Positions 41,799 to 51,523 are shown, numbered from the stretch's first letter. The stretch is 64,000 nucleotides of DNA from Maliibacterium massiliense (GCF_900604345.1 NZ_LR026983.1:1860001-1924000); one strand, 5' to 3'. Notes: generated by a model from the letters alone, not told the origin. Made by a program: numbers and translations.

Positions 41799-42902
41799 AT
41801 GCTTGTGACAACGATTGTGGAGGCGGCCACGCCGCAGCAGCGCAGGGCGTTTTTGCAGTTTCCCTTGCAGCTGTATAAGGACAGCAGCGTCTATGTGCCC
41901 GAGCTGCAGGATGAGGAACAGCAGGCGCTTGACCCGGCGTTTGCGCCGCTGTGGCACGCGTGCAGCGGCAAGCTGCTGCTGGCGCTTGCGGGCAAAAGAA
42001 CCGTGGGCAGGGCGGCGGTGCTGCTGCCGCGGGGCAGCGATTGCGCGCGGCTGTCGCGGCTTGATTTTATTGATGATGCGGATGTTTCGGACGCGCTGCT
42101 GGGCGCGGCGGAGGATTGCGCGCGCGCCCTGGGCGCCGCCCGCATGGCGGGGCCGCTGGGTTTTACCCAGCTGGATAAGGCGGGCCTGCTGACAGAGGGG
42201 TTTGACGAGATGGGCATGCATACCACCATCTACAACGCCCCATACTATCAGGCGCATCTGCGCAGGCGCGGCTATGTGCCTGCGCGCACGCTTGTGGAAT
42301 ACCAAATGCGGGTGCCTGAGAGGCTGGCGCTAGATGACGCCGCGCTGGACGCCTTTGTGACGGCGCAGGAGCTGACGCTGGAGCGGCCCTTTGATGTCAA
42401 GACGCTGGCGGCGGCCCAGGAGGCGATCGGGGCGCTGCTTGCGCGCGTGGATGCGCAGGATCCGTACGCGGTGCCGCTGGACGACGCGCAGCGCGCCTAT
42501 TACATGAAAAAGCTCGCAAGCGCGGTCAACACAGATTTTGTGCGCATCGCGCGCAATGCCTCGGGCGAGGTGGTGGCCCTGCTTGTGATGGTGCCCTCGC
42601 TTGCGCGAGCGCTGCGCAAAAACAGGGGAAAGCTCGTGCCCTTCGGCTTTGCGCAGATCTCCAGGGCGCTTTTGCGCAACGATGTGCTCGATGGTTATCT
42701 GGTGGCGATTGACCCGCGCTGCGATCAGCAGCGGATGCTGCAGGTGCTGCTGCGCGAGCTGCATTACGCCTGCAGCGTGGGGGGCATCGCGTTTATTGAG
42801 AGCGGGCCCATTTTGGCCACAGATCAGGTCCTGCGCGGCTGGTGCGCGCGCGTGGAGCACCGCCAGCACAAGACGCGCATGATTTTTGAAAAGCCGCTCT
42901 AG
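41799..42902 (+). CDS. GNAT-like acyltransferase-family protein, unknown substrate
   Basis: A 367-aa cytoplasmic protein. It opens with FLQFPLQLYKDSSVYVPEL and includes GPLGFTQLDKAGLLTEGFDE, a region seen in long GNAT-fold proteins of the YghO/N-acetyltransferase type. The C-terminal half contains LVPFGFAQISRALL. The start is ATG 41799 because GAGAGG is six bases upstream and the promoter lies before it. No catalytic residue can be named. It is monocistronic. Confidence 0.65.
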   Translation: MLVTTIVEAATPQQRRAFLQFPLQLYKDSSVYVPELQDEEQQALDPAFAPLWHACSGKLLLALAGKRTVGRAAVLLPRGSDCARLSRLDFIDDADVSDALLGAAEDCARALGAARMAGPLGFTQLDKAGLLTEGFDEMGMHTTIYNAPYYQAHLRRRGYVPARTLVEYQMRVPERLALDDAALDAFVTAQELTLERPFDVKTLAAAQEAIGALLARVDAQDPYAVPLDDAQRAYYMKKLASAVNTDFVRIARNASGEVVALLVMVPSLARALRKNRGKLVPFGFAQISRALLRNDVLDGYLVAIDPRCDQQRMLQVLLRELHYACSVGGIAFIESGPILATDQVLRGWCARVEHRQHKTRMIFEKPL

Positions 42903-43007
42903 CCGTCCGCACGGGGAAAACTTTGCTGCGGCACGCAGGACAAAACTGCCAAAAGAAAATGGACAAAAAATGTCCCGCAAGTGTGTTCAAACGCGGGGCG
43001 CGCGTGC

Positions 43008-43013
43008 TATAAT
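43008..43013 (+). promoter_or_regulatory. -10 element of the rnf operon
   Basis: TATAAT at 43008-43013 lies 110 bp before rnfC; the expected -35 position (GTTCAA, 42985-42990 region) is poor, so activity may need an activator. Confidence 0.5.
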
Positions 43014-43123
43014 AGCCAACAAAGAGCGGTTTTATCGCGTGGCATGCCCCCTGGCGTCCAGCTGGACTGCATATGTGCGGGGCATCCTTGTCTTTGTGTT
43101 AAATGGTAGCAGAAAGGACGAAA

Positions 43124-44467
43124 ATGGGAATGTCGGCAAAAAAGTTTTCCTTTAAGGGCGGCTGTTTTCCGCTGCATCACCGGCAGCAGGGCAAGGCACC
43201 CACAAGCGCCTTGCCCATTGAAAACGCGGATGTCCCAAGCCAGGTGGTGGTGCCGCTGCGCCAGCATATCGGCGCGCCGTGCCAGAGCCTGGTCAAAGCG
43301 GGAGACAGCGTGCGCATGGGGCAGCTGATCGGCCAGAGCAAGGCGTTTGTCTCGGCCAACGTACACGCACCCGTCTCGGGTACGGTCAAGCTGGTGGGCA
43401 TGGCGCCTGCCACGAGCCAGCAGAGCGTGCCCTGCATCGTGATTGAAAACGACGGGCTGGATACGCCCGACGAAGCGTTGCTGCAAACCGGCAAGGTGGA
43501 TTTGGCCAGCGCGGATGCCAAGACGCTGCTTGCGCGCGTGCAGCAGGCGGGCATTGTGGGCATGGGCGGCGCGACTTTCCCCGCGCACGTCAAGCTTTCG
43601 CCCGATACGCCGGTGGATGTGCTTCTTGTCAACGGCGCGGAGTGTGAGCCATACGCCACGTGCGACGAGCGCCTGATGTGCGAAGAGCCCGAGACGATTG
43701 TGCGCGGCATCCAGATTGCGCTGCGTATTTTGGGCGCGGAGCGCGCGCTGGTGGGCATTGAAAAGAACAAGCCCGAGGCCATTGCGGCGATGCGCGCGGC
43801 ATGCGCGCAGGACGCGCGCATCGAGGTGGTGCCCCTGCGCGTCAAATACCCGCAGGGCAGCGAGCTGCATCTGATGTACACCCTCACGGGCCGCAAGGTG
43901 CGCGTGGGCGAGCGCCCCACCCACGCGGGCGTGGTGGTGCAGAACGTGGGCACGCTGCACGCGGTGGCGCGCGCGGTGGATGAGCACATGCCGCTGATCT
44001 CGCGCGTGGTCACGGTCACCGGCGCGGTCAAACAGCCCCGCAACCTGCGCGTGCGCATCGGCACGCCCTTTTCGGCGCTGCTTGCCCAGTGCGGCGGCAT
44101 GACGTGCGAGGGGGGCAAGGTGATCGCGGGTGGCCCCATGACAGGGCCTGCGCAGCACACACTTGAGGTGCCCGTGGCCAAGGGCACCACGGCGGTGCTG
44201 GTGCTGCCCCCCGCAGAGGCGGCGCTGCCCGAGGCGGGGCCCTGCATACGCTGCGGGCGGTGCGTGGACATCTGCCCCATGGGCCTGGAGCCTATCTTTA
44301 TCTCCGCCTATATGCTGCGCGATGAAACGGAAAAGCTCGAGGGGCTGCATGCCGACGCATGCATCGCGTGCGGCAGCTGTTCCTTCATATGTCCGGCAAA
44401 ACTGCCGCTGACGCAGGGCTGCGTGCTGGCGCGCGATTACGTGCGCAAGCACAAGGCAAAAGCGTAG
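43124..44467 (+). CDS. rnfC: Rnf complex subunit C
   Basis: A 447-aa peripheral subunit. It contains a flavin/NADH-binding region (GIVGMGGATFPAHVKLS and GAECEPYATCDERLMCEEP) and two ferredoxin-type clusters near the C-terminus (CIRCGRCVDICPMGL, CIACGSCSFICP). It takes electrons to NAD+ at the membrane. The start at 43124 is set by AAAGGA five bases upstream. First gene of the rnfCDGEAB operon; the complex couples reduced ferredoxin oxidation to Na+ or H+ export. Confidence 0.95.
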   Translation: MGMSAKKFSFKGGCFPLHHRQQGKAPTSALPIENADVPSQVVVPLRQHIGAPCQSLVKAGDSVRMGQLIGQSKAFVSANVHAPVSGTVKLVGMAPATSQQSVPCIVIENDGLDTPDEALLQTGKVDLASADAKTLLARVQQAGIVGMGGATFPAHVKLSPDTPVDVLLVNGAECEPYATCDERLMCEEPETIVRGIQIALRILGAERALVGIEKNKPEAIAAMRAACAQDARIEVVPLRVKYPQGSELHLMYTLTGRKVRVGERPTHAGVVVQNVGTLHAVARAVDEHMPLISRVVTVTGAVKQPRNLRVRIGTPFSALLAQCGGMTCEGGKVIAGGPMTGPAQHTLEVPVAKGTTAVLVLPPAEAALPEAGPCIRCGRCVDICPMGLEPIFISAYMLRDETEKLEGLHADACIACGSCSFICPAKLPLTQGCVLARDYVRKHKAKA

Positions 44468-44487
44468 AAAGGGGGTATTACGAGGCC

Positions 44488-45486
44488 ATGCAGCAAAATC
44501 AACCCAAGTACTATGTAGCGCCCGCGCCCCATATCTTTCATCAGGATAATACCCGGCGCATCATGCTGGACGTCAGCATCGCGCTGCTTCCGGCCTGCAT
44601 CGCGGGCATCCTGTTCTTCGGCTGGGCGGCGGCCTGGGTGCTGGTCGCCTCGGTCGTATCTGCCCTGGCGTTTGAGGCGCTCTACGAGCGCTTAGCGGGC
44701 AAACCCGTCACCCTTTATGACGGAAGCGCGCTGGTGACCGGCCTGCTGCTGGGCATGAACCTGCCCGCCACGGTGCCCCTGTGGGTGCCCATCTTCGGCG
44801 CCGCGTTTGCCATCATCATCGTCAAGCAGTTTTTCGGCGGGCTGGGAGGCAACTTTGTCAACCCCGCGCTTGCCGCGCGCGTGGTGCTGGCCATCTCCTT
44901 TGCGGGGCTGATGACCAAGTGGACGCTGACCGAGCCGATGCTCGACGCGCAGGCCGCCGCGGGCGTGGTGGATACCGTTTCGCTGGCCACGCCGCTTGCG
45001 GTGCTGAAAAACGGATCCCTTTCGCGCATGCCCGATCTTTGGAGCGTCTTTGTGGGCAACCACCCTGGCTGTATCGGCGAGACCAGCACGTTGGCGCTGC
45101 TGGCGGGCGGGCTGTACCTGTTTGCGCGCAGGGTGATCGACTGGCGCGTCACGCTGCCGTACCTTGCAAGCGTGTTTGTGATGACGCTTCTGATCAACAA
45201 CCCGGCGTTTTCCGTTATGGTGCCGCTGTACCACCTGTGCTCCGGCGGCCTTATGCTGGGCGCCATCTTTATGGCGACGGACTACGTCACCTCGCCGGTG
45301 AGCAAAGGGGGACGCATCATCTTTGGCTTAGGCTGCGGCGTGCTGACCTCGGTGTTCCGCCTCTTTGGCAACGCCACCGAGGGCGTGAGCTACGCCATCT
45401 TGCTGATGAACCTTGTATCCCCCCTGATCGATCGGGGCGTGCGTCCCCGCGTATTTGCCGCATCGGAGGTGAAGCGCCATGCATGA
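44488..45486 (+). CDS. rnfD: Rnf complex subunit D
   Basis: A 332-aa membrane subunit with about nine helices. GGLGGNFVNPALAARVVL, NNPAFSVMVPLYHLCSGGLMLGAIFMATDYVTSP and the C-terminal EGVSYAILLMNLVSPLIDR are typical. The flavinylation site is VSLATP in place of the more usual SGAT, so the Thr that would carry FMN is still present. It lies 20 bp after rnfC and overlaps rnfG by eight bases. Confidence 0.95.
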   Translation: MQQNQPKYYVAPAPHIFHQDNTRRIMLDVSIALLPACIAGILFFGWAAAWVLVASVVSALAFEALYERLAGKPVTLYDGSALVTGLLLGMNLPATVPLWVPIFGAAFAIIIVKQFFGGLGGNFVNPALAARVVLAISFAGLMTKWTLTEPMLDAQAAAGVVDTVSLATPLAVLKNGSLSRMPDLWSVFVGNHPGCIGETSTLALLAGGLYLFARRVIDWRVTLPYLASVFVMTLLINNPAFSVMVPLYHLCSGGLMLGAIFMATDYVTSPVSKGGRIIFGLGCGVLTSVFRLFGNATEGVSYAILLMNLVSPLIDRGVRPRVFAASEVKRHA

Positions 45487-46033
45487 AGCAATGCGTATGG
45501 TCCTGCGGCTGGGCCTCATCTGCCTGATCGCCGCGCTGGTGCTGGGCGGCGTGTACGCCATTACCAAGGACCCCATCGAGCAGCAGCGCTTGGCGGCCAA
45601 CAACGAGGCGCGCCGCATCATCATGAAGGATGCCTCAGACTTTAAACTGCTGGACCTTGAGGCGTTTGAAGGTGATGCGGATGTGCTGGAGGTGGCGCAG
45701 GCCCTTTCGGGCGGCGATGTGATCGGCTACACGTTCTCGGTGATGACCACCGGCTACGGCGGCGATATGCAGTTGATGGTGGGCATCTCCAGCGACGGCA
45801 ACGTCACGGGCGTGCACGTGGGCACCAACGCCGAGACCGCGGGCGTGGGCTCCAAGGTAACGGAGGACGACTTCAAGGGCCAGTTTGCCGGCAAATCCGC
45901 CGCGCAGGCGCTGGAGGTGGGCAGCGATATCAACGCCATCACCGGCGCGACGGTGTCCAGCCGCGCGGTGACCAAGGGCGTCAACGCGGCCATTGCCTAT
46001 TACAACCAGTTCCTCAAAGGGGGTGCGCAGTGA
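45479..46033 (+). CDS. rnfG: Rnf complex subunit G
   Basis: A 184-aa subunit with one N-terminal helix and an outer domain with covalent FMN. The flavinylation motif ITGATVSSRAV is intact, with the acceptor Thr in the last T-V. It overlaps rnfD and rnfE (TGATG), consistent with tightly coupled translation. Confidence 0.95.
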   Translation: MHEAMRMVLRLGLICLIAALVLGGVYAITKDPIEQQRLAANNEARRIIMKDASDFKLLDLEAFEGDADVLEVAQALSGGDVIGYTFSVMTTGYGGDMQLMVGISSDGNVTGVHVGTNAETAGVGSKVTEDDFKGQFAGKSAAQALEVGSDINAITGATVSSRAVTKGVNAAIAYYNQFLKGGAQ

Positions 46034-46680
46034 TGGCACGCAAGGCGAAGGAAAACAAGCTGTCGTTCGTCTTTCTCAACGGCATTTTGGGGGAAAACCC
46101 CACATTCCGGCTACTGCTGGGCATGTGCCCGACACTCGCCACCACCACCAGCGTACAGAACGGCTTTGCCATGGGCCTGGCCGCTACCTTTGTGCTGGTG
46201 GGCTCCAACCTGGTGGTCTCCCTGCTGAAGAACTTTATTCCGGAAAAGGTGCGCATTCCGTCCTACGTGGTGATCATCGCATCGTTTGTCACGGTGGTGC
46301 AGCTGCTGATGGAGGCCTTTGTGCCGGCGCTCTACGCCGCGCTGGGGATCTTTATCCCGCTGATTGTGGTCAACTGCATCATACTGGCGCGCGCCGAGTC
46401 CTTTGCGAGCAAAAACGGCCCCGTATCCTCCGTCTTTGACGGGCTGGGCATCGGCATCGGCTTTACGCTGGCGCTGACGCTCATCTCCTCGGTGCGCGAG
46501 ATCTTGGGCAGCGGCACGTGGTTCGGCCTGCGGGTAATGCCCGCCGCCTACACGGATATCGCCATACTGCGCATGCCCCCCGGCGGCTTTATTACGCTGG
46601 GCATCCTCATTGCGCTGATCAATATCGTGGTGCGCCGCATCCAGAAGGGCAGGGCGGCCAAGAAAGGGGAGACGGCCTGA
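46033..46680 (+). CDS. rnfE: Rnf complex subunit E
   Basis: A 215-aa integral membrane protein with six helices. It begins with [23 protein letters not shown], the RnfE hallmark with conserved Cys, and contains [13 protein letters not shown], the Cys that together with RnfA forms the intramembrane iron centre. ATG 46033 and GTG 46030 are both possible, served by AAAGGGGGTG. Confidence 0.94.
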   Translation: MARKAKENKLSFVFLNGILGENPTFRLLLGMCPTLATTTSVQNGFAMGLAATFVLVGSNLVVSLLKNFIPEKVRIPSYVVIIASFVTVVQLLMEAFVPALYAALGIFIPLIVVNCIILARAESFASKNGPVSSVFDGLGIGIGFTLALTLISSVREILGSGTWFGLRVMPAAYTDIAILRMPPGGFITLGILIALINIVVRRIQKGRAAKKGETA

Positions 46681-47264
46681 TGAAGATCTTTTTGATTATG
46701 CTCGGCGCGATTCTGATCAACAACTATGTGCTGTCGCGCTTTTTGGGCATCTGCCCGTTCCTTGGCGTCTCCAAGCGCGTGAGCACGGCGGTGGGCATGG
46801 GCATGGCGGTGACGTTCGTCATCGCGCTGGCGTCGGTGTTTACATGGCTGCTGCAGCGCCTGGTGCTCGATCCGCTGGGCATCGGCTATCTGCAGACCAT
46901 CGCCTTTATCCTGGTGATCGCGGCGCTGGTGCAGTTTGTGGAGATGTTTCTGCAGAAGAGCAGCCCCTCGCTCTACCGGGCGCTGGGCGTCTACCTGCCG
47001 CTGATCACCACCAACTGTGCGGTGCTGGGTGTGGCGCTGATCAACATCAACGCCAAGTACACGTTCCTGGAGGCGCTCTTCAACGGCGTGGGCGCGGCAC
47101 TTGGCTTTACGCTGGCCATCGTGCTGTTTGCGGGCATCCGCGAGCGGCTGGAGCTTGCGGATATACCCGAGCCGCTCAAGGGCTTTCCCATCGCGCTGAT
47201 CTCGGCAGGGCTGATGTCGGCGGCGTTCAGCGGGTTTGCCAGCCTGCAGGGCCTGTTGGGCTGA
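46680..47264 (+). CDS. rnfA: Rnf complex subunit A
   Basis: A 194-aa membrane protein with six helices, paralogous to RnfE in inverted topology. [21 protein letters not shown] and [15 protein letters not shown] carry the two metal-binding cysteines. The start overlaps the rnfE stop by one base. Confidence 0.95.
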   Translation: MKIFLIMLGAILINNYVLSRFLGICPFLGVSKRVSTAVGMGMAVTFVIALASVFTWLLQRLVLDPLGIGYLQTIAFILVIAALVQFVEMFLQKSSPSLYRALGVYLPLITTNCAVLGVALININAKYTFLEALFNGVGAALGFTLAIVLFAGIRERLELADIPEPLKGFPIALISAGLMSAAFSGFASLQGLLG

Positions 47265-47291
47265 CGATTAGAAAGGAGCGCAAGGCGCATC

Positions 47292-48095
47292 ATGACAGAA
47301 CCGGTGAAAATCATCCTGTATTCGCTGCTGGTGCTGGTGGGGCTGGGCGTCGTGTTCGGCGCGGTGCTCGCCTTTGCCGCCAAAGCATTTGCCGTAAAGA
47401 GCGACCCGCGCGTGGCTAAGGTGCGCGAGGCCCTGCCTGGCGCCAACTGTGGCGCGTGCGGCTATAGCGGCTGCGACGCGTACGCAAATGCCATCGTGGA
47501 GCAAGGGGCCTCCGTATCCCTCTGCCCGGTGGGCGGCGCGGCTGTGGCCGACAAGGTGGCGGAGGTCATGGGCACGGGCAAGGAGGAGCGCGCGCGTTAT
47601 GTGGCCACCGTCGCCTGCCGCGGCGGGCGCGAACAGGCCAAGCGCAAGGGCGTCTACGACGGCGCGGCGGACTGCCGCGCGGCCATGCTGGTGGGCGGCA
47701 ACAAGATGTGCACGTACGGCTGCATCGGCCTGGGCAACTGCGTGCGCGCATGTCCCTATGACGCCATTGCGATCAATGAGCGGGGCGTGGCGGACGTATC
47801 CAAGGAGAAGTGCAGGGCCTGCGGACTGTGCGTGGAGGCGTGCCCCAAGCACATCATCGCCCTGGTGCCCTACGACCGCGTGGTGCAGGTAGGCTGCCGC
47901 GCGCTGGAGCGGGGCCGCGCGGTGCGCGACGCGTGCAGCGTGGGCTGCATCGGCTGCGGGCTGTGCGCAAAAACGTGCCCCAACGACGCGATCACCATCA
48001 CGGACAACATCCCAGTGGTGGACTACAAAAAATGCATCGGCTGCGGCAAGTGCGCAGAAAAATGCCCCACTGGCGCCATCTATATCGACGACTGA
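47292..48095 (+). CDS. rnfB: Rnf complex subunit B
   Basis: A 267-aa subunit: an N-terminal helix, then a 4Fe-4S domain with NCGACGYSGC...CPVGG. Four further ferredoxin-type C-x2-C-x2-C-x3-C cysteine sets (CTYGCIGLGNCVRACP, CRACGLCVEACP, CIGCGLCAKTCP, CIGCGKCAEKCP) accept electrons from ferredoxin. Last gene of the operon, with a terminator 14 bp on. Confidence 0.95.
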   Translation: MTEPVKIILYSLLVLVGLGVVFGAVLAFAAKAFAVKSDPRVAKVREALPGANCGACGYSGCDAYANAIVEQGASVSLCPVGGAAVADKVAEVMGTGKEERARYVATVACRGGREQAKRKGVYDGAADCRAAMLVGGNKMCTYGCIGLGNCVRACPYDAIAINERGVADVSKEKCRACGLCVEACPKHIIALVPYDRVVQVGCRALERGRAVRDACSVGCIGCGLCAKTCPNDAITITDNIPVVDYKKCIGCGKCAEKCPTGAIYIDD

Positions 48096-48108
48096 TTATG
48101 CAGGGAAA

Positions 48109-48144
48109 AGTGCCTCCGCGTTCTATGCGCGGCGGCGCTTTTTT
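48109..48144 (+). terminator. Terminator of the rnf operon
   Basis: A GC stem (48109-48120 with 48128-48139, one bulge) is followed by TTTTTT. Confidence 0.75.
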
Positions 48145-48201
48145 GCTTGCGTCTAACATGTAAAAGGTTGATGAACAATGATCGTGCAGGCGTGGGCCAG
48201 G

Positions 48202-48230
48202 TTGTGATGCGGGGGTGCTTGTGCTATAAT
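48202..48230 (+). promoter_or_regulatory. Promoter of the maf-mre cluster
   Basis: TTGTGA (48202-48207), 17-bp spacer, TATAAT (48225-48230). Confidence 0.8.
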
Positions 48231-48279
48231 AAACGTTGCATTCGTGTGCAAATTTGCGTTGGGGGAGCGTGGTGCGGCT

Positions 48280-48888
48280 GTGGCGCGATTGGTGCTGGCA
48301 TCGGCTTCCCCGCGCAGGGTGCAGATGCTGCGCGGGCGCGGTTACGCGTTCCGCACGCTGGCCTGCCCGCTGCCCGAGCGCTGCGACGCGGGCCTTGCCT
48401 GCGATGCGCTGGTGTGCGCGCTTGCAGAGCAAAAGGCGCGTTACGCGCTTGCGCGCGTGGAGGCGGGGTGCGTGGTACTGGGCGCGGATACGGCGGTGTG
48501 CCTAGAGGGCGCGGCGCTGGGCAAGCCCAAAGACGCGCAGGATGCCATGCGGATGCTGGCGTTGCTTTCGGGGCGGACGCATACGGTCTACACGGGCGTG
48601 TGTATCCTGCAGCGGGGCGCGCCCGCTCACATCTTCGCCTGCGGCACGCGCGTGACCTTCCGCGCGCTTTCGCAAGGAGAGATCGCCCGCTACGTGGCGG
48701 GCGGCGAGCCCATGGACAAGGCGGGGGCCTACAGCATCCAAGGCGGCGCGGGTGCATTTGTTTCGCGCATTGAAGGGGATTTTGACACGGTTGTGGGGCT
48801 GCCTATGGACAAGGTGGCGCATGCGCTGGCCGCAATGGGCGTTGTGCCCCAGCCGATTGAGATAAGGGGAGACGAGAGGGATGTTTAA
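48280..48888 (+). CDS. maf: Maf-like nucleotide pyrophosphatase
   Basis: A 202-aa cytoplasmic nucleoside triphosphate pyrophosphatase. LVLASASPRR at the N-terminus, GADTAV (catalytic Asp region) and DKAGAYSIQGG are Maf signatures. It hydrolyses dTTP/UTP or modified nucleotides and is traditionally linked to septum control. I start it at GTG 48280, matching the family's usual start; the longer frame to 48244 begins at the transcription start itself. It overlaps mreB by eight bases. Confidence 0.9.
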   Translation: MARLVLASASPRRVQMLRGRGYAFRTLACPLPERCDAGLACDALVCALAEQKARYALARVEAGCVVLGADTAVCLEGAALGKPKDAQDAMRMLALLSGRTHTVYTGVCILQRGAPAHIFACGTRVTFRALSQGEIARYVAGGEPMDKAGAYSIQGGAGAFVSRIEGDFDTVVGLPMDKVAHALAAMGVVPQPIEIRGDERDV

Positions 48889-49918
48889 GCGCAGCTTTCT
48901 GGCACGCGGCGGCATGGCCATTGACCTTGGCACCGCGAATATCTTGGTATATATGCGCGATCGGGGCATCGTGCTTCGGGAGCCGTCGGTGGTGGCGGTG
49001 CAGGCGGAAAAAGGGGAGCGCCGCGTGGTGGCGGTGGGCGAGGAAGCTAAGCGGATGATCGGCCGCACGCCCGGCAGCATCACGGCCATCCGGCCGCTGC
49101 AGGACGGCGTGATCGCCGACTGCGAGGTGACCGAGGTCATGCTCAAGTACCTGGTAAAAAAGGCGCGCGGCAAGACGCACCTGTTTTCTACCAAACCCAA
49201 CGTGGTCATCTGCGTGCCCTGTGGGGTAACGCCGGTGGAGCGCCGGGCGGTGGAGGACGCGATCCTGCAGGCGGGCGCGCATGACGCGATGATCGTGGAG
49301 GAACCGCTGGCCGCGGCCATTGGGGCCAAGTTGCCCATATTGGAGCCCACGGGCACCATGGTGGTGGACATCGGCGGCGGCACCACGGAGGTGGCCATCG
49401 TCTCGCTGGGCGCGATCGTCATCGGCAAGTCCATCCGCGTGGGCGGCAACCGCCTGGACAGCGCCATTACCACCTTTATCCGCAAGGAGTTCAACATGGC
49501 CATCGGCGAGCAGACGGCCGAGGAGCTTAAGATCGGCCTGGGGTCGGTGTACCCCATGCAGAACGAGGCGCACGCGACCATCCGCGGCATCGATATGGAG
49601 AGCCACCTGCCCGCCACGCTGCAGGTCAGCTCCCGGGATATCTACGAGGCGCTGCGCGAGCCCGCCGAGGCGATTGTGGACGTGGTGCATCAGACGCTGG
49701 AGGAGGCGCCCCCCGAGCTTTCAGCGGATATCATGGCGCGCGGAATCACGCTTGCGGGGGGCGGCGCGCTGCTGCTTGGCATTGACGCGCTGCTGCACAG
49801 CGAGACGGGCATCCCTATCCACATCGCGGAAAATCCGCTGGACTGCGTGGTCATGGGCGCGGGCGCCATCGTGGACGACCCCGACCTGATGCGCGCGGTG
49901 GAGATGACCATCCTCTGA
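48881..49918 (+). CDS. mreB: Rod shape-determining protein MreB
   Basis: A 345-aa bacterial actin. Phosphate-binding loop IDLGTANI, the P2 loop VVDIGGGTTEVAIV and the adenosine motif ITLAGGGALLLGID are all intact. It polymerises under the membrane and guides the RodA/PBP elongasome. The start overlaps maf; GAGAGGG lies immediately before. Confidence 0.95.
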   Translation: MFKRSFLARGGMAIDLGTANILVYMRDRGIVLREPSVVAVQAEKGERRVVAVGEEAKRMIGRTPGSITAIRPLQDGVIADCEVTEVMLKYLVKKARGKTHLFSTKPNVVICVPCGVTPVERRAVEDAILQAGAHDAMIVEEPLAAAIGAKLPILEPTGTMVVDIGGGTTEVAIVSLGAIVIGKSIRVGGNRLDSAITTFIRKEFNMAIGEQTAEELKIGLGSVYPMQNEAHATIRGIDMESHLPATLQVSSRDIYEALREPAEAIVDVVHQTLEEAPPELSADIMARGITLAGGGALLLGIDALLHSETGIPIHIAENPLDCVVMGAGAIVDDPDLMRAVEMTIL

Positions 49919-49962
49919 GCGCCCCGCGCTTAAAGCAGATTTGGAGGCCGTAGCGAAGCGAA

Positions 49963-50847
49963 ATGATGGTAGGGCATAACAAACGAAAATTCCCCAACTG
50001 GATGCGCAGCCGTATCTTTTGGATCGTGCTGATACTGGTGGTGGTAGTGCTGACCACCAGCGCGGTATCAGCCGTGATCCATAAAGTGACGGGCAAGCCG
50101 TCCTTTATTGAGAACGCGCTTGGCAGCGCCACAAGCTGGGTGCAGTCCTTTTTTTCCCGCACGGGCAGCGGCATGACCAAGTTCTTCCGCGGGCCGTACT
50201 GGGATAAGGAGACGAGTGAGGAGTACAAGGCCCTCAAGGAGGAAGTGGCGGGTCTGCGCGCGGAAAACCAGCAGCTTGACGAGCTGCGCGCGGAAAACGA
50301 GCGGCTGCTGGGCCTGTTGGGCGGCAGCGCCCAGTTCCAAGGCCACAACCCGGTGCACGCGCGCGTCATCAACCGCGCCCAGGGCCCCTGGAGCAGCGTG
50401 CTGGTGCTGGATAAGGGCACGTCAGACGGCATTGCCAAGGATATGGCCGTCATCACCGGGGATGGGCTGGTGGGCAGGGTAATTGAGGCGGGGGCCACCT
50501 GGTGCAAGGTGTTGTGCGTCATCGACAACCAGAGCGCGGTATCTGCCCTGGTGGAGCGCACGCGCGACCCCGGTATCGTCAAGGGCAACCTGACCGCCGC
50601 GGACGCGGACGCACTGCTGAACATGGTGTACCTGCCCAACGAGAGCGACCTCGCCCCAGGCGACAAGATTTTGACCAGCGGCATGGGCGGCGTGTTCCCC
50701 AAAGGCATTCTCATCGGGGAAGTGGTGGCCGTCAGCCGCATGCAGAGCGCGCAGCGCACCGTGACGGTGCGTCCGGCCGTGGACTTTTCCTGCATTGAAG
50801 AGGTGCTCGTGCTCTCCTCAGGCGTGGAATCGGTTCCGGTGTCGTAA
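49963..50847 (+). CDS. mreC: Rod shape-determining protein MreC
   Basis: A 294-aa protein with one N-terminal helix (residues 18-38), a coiled coil (EEYKALKEEVAGLRAENQQLDELRAENERLL) and the beta-barrel domain (RVINRAQGPWSSVLVLDKGTSDGI, DNQSAVSALVERTRDPGIVKGN, GDKILTSGMGGVFPKGILIG). It scaffolds MreB, MreD and the PBP. Confidence 0.93.
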   Translation: MMVGHNKRKFPNWMRSRIFWIVLILVVVVLTTSAVSAVIHKVTGKPSFIENALGSATSWVQSFFSRTGSGMTKFFRGPYWDKETSEEYKALKEEVAGLRAENQQLDELRAENERLLGLLGGSAQFQGHNPVHARVINRAQGPWSSVLVLDKGTSDGIAKDMAVITGDGLVGRVIEAGATWCKVLCVIDNQSAVSALVERTRDPGIVKGNLTAADADALLNMVYLPNESDLAPGDKILTSGMGGVFPKGILIGEVVAVSRMQSAQRTVTVRPAVDFSCIEEVLVLSSGVESVPVS

Positions 50848-50859
50848 AGGAGGGCGCGC

Positions 50860-51381
50860 ATGCGTTACGTTGTGTGGGTACTCTCGGAGGTGCTGGCCTT
50901 TATCCTGCAGGGATTCGTCTCGCCCATGGGCGGCCTTTGGGGCGTCCAGCCGGACGTGGTGATGGTGGTGGCTATCGCGCTTGCCATGTGCGCGGGCCCG
51001 CTCTGCGGCGGGGTGTGCGGATCTGTGATGGGCATACTGTGCGATATCCTCTTTGGCACGGGCGGCATCGGCTGCTATGCGTTCCTTTATATGAGCGTCG
51101 GGCTTGCGGTGGGCTTTTTGATGCAGCACCTGCAGCGCGACAATACCCTGTGGATCGCCCTGCTGGCAACGCTTGCGGGGGTGACGTACAAAAACCTGTG
51201 GATGTTCCTGTCGATCTACTTGACGGGCGGGGGCATCGCCTTTTTCCAGATCGTGTACCACTCCCTTTTGTGGGGGTATGTAACCACGCTGGCGGCCTGC
51301 GTTCCGCTCTACCTGCTGCTTCGGTGGGTGCACAGCCTGCGCTTTATGGCGCCGGCGCTTTCGCAGGACAGGATGCTTTAG
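50860..51381 (+). CDS. mreD: Rod shape-determining protein MreD
   Basis: A 173-aa membrane protein with about five helices, placed 12 bp after mreC with AAAGGAGG upstream. Weakly conserved in sequence, as usual, but its size, position and topology fit MreD. Confidence 0.85.
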   Translation: MRYVVWVLSEVLAFILQGFVSPMGGLWGVQPDVVMVVAIALAMCAGPLCGGVCGSVMGILCDILFGTGGIGCYAFLYMSVGLAVGFLMQHLQRDNTLWIALLATLAGVTYKNLWMFLSIYLTGGGIAFFQIVYHSLLWGYVTTLAACVPLYLLLRWVHSLRFMAPALSQDRML

Positions 51382-51500
51382 ACAAAAACGGCCGTGCAAT
51401 GTTTGTCGCATGGCATGTCATTATGTCGCATGAACGAAGGACGGGTTTTTTCGACAGGAAAAGCCCTTTCATAATCTTTATGATGTGTGTACAATGTGTG

Positions 51501-51523
51501 TGTACAAGCATCGCCCTTGTACA
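51501..51523. promoter_or_regulatory. Inverted repeat upstream of the PBP gene
   Basis: TGTACAAG (51501-51508) and CTTGTACA (51516-51523) are perfect inverted arms with a seven-base loop, 20 bp before the ATG and just downstream of a TACAAT (51490-51495) that could be a -10. Further TGTACA copies occur upstream. It could be a regulator site or an mRNA hairpin near the ribosome binding site. Confidence 0.5.

Noticed and set aside
48244..48279. Upstream extension of maf to GTG 48244
   Set aside because: It would place the start within about seven bases of the transcription start and extends beyond the usual Maf N-terminus.
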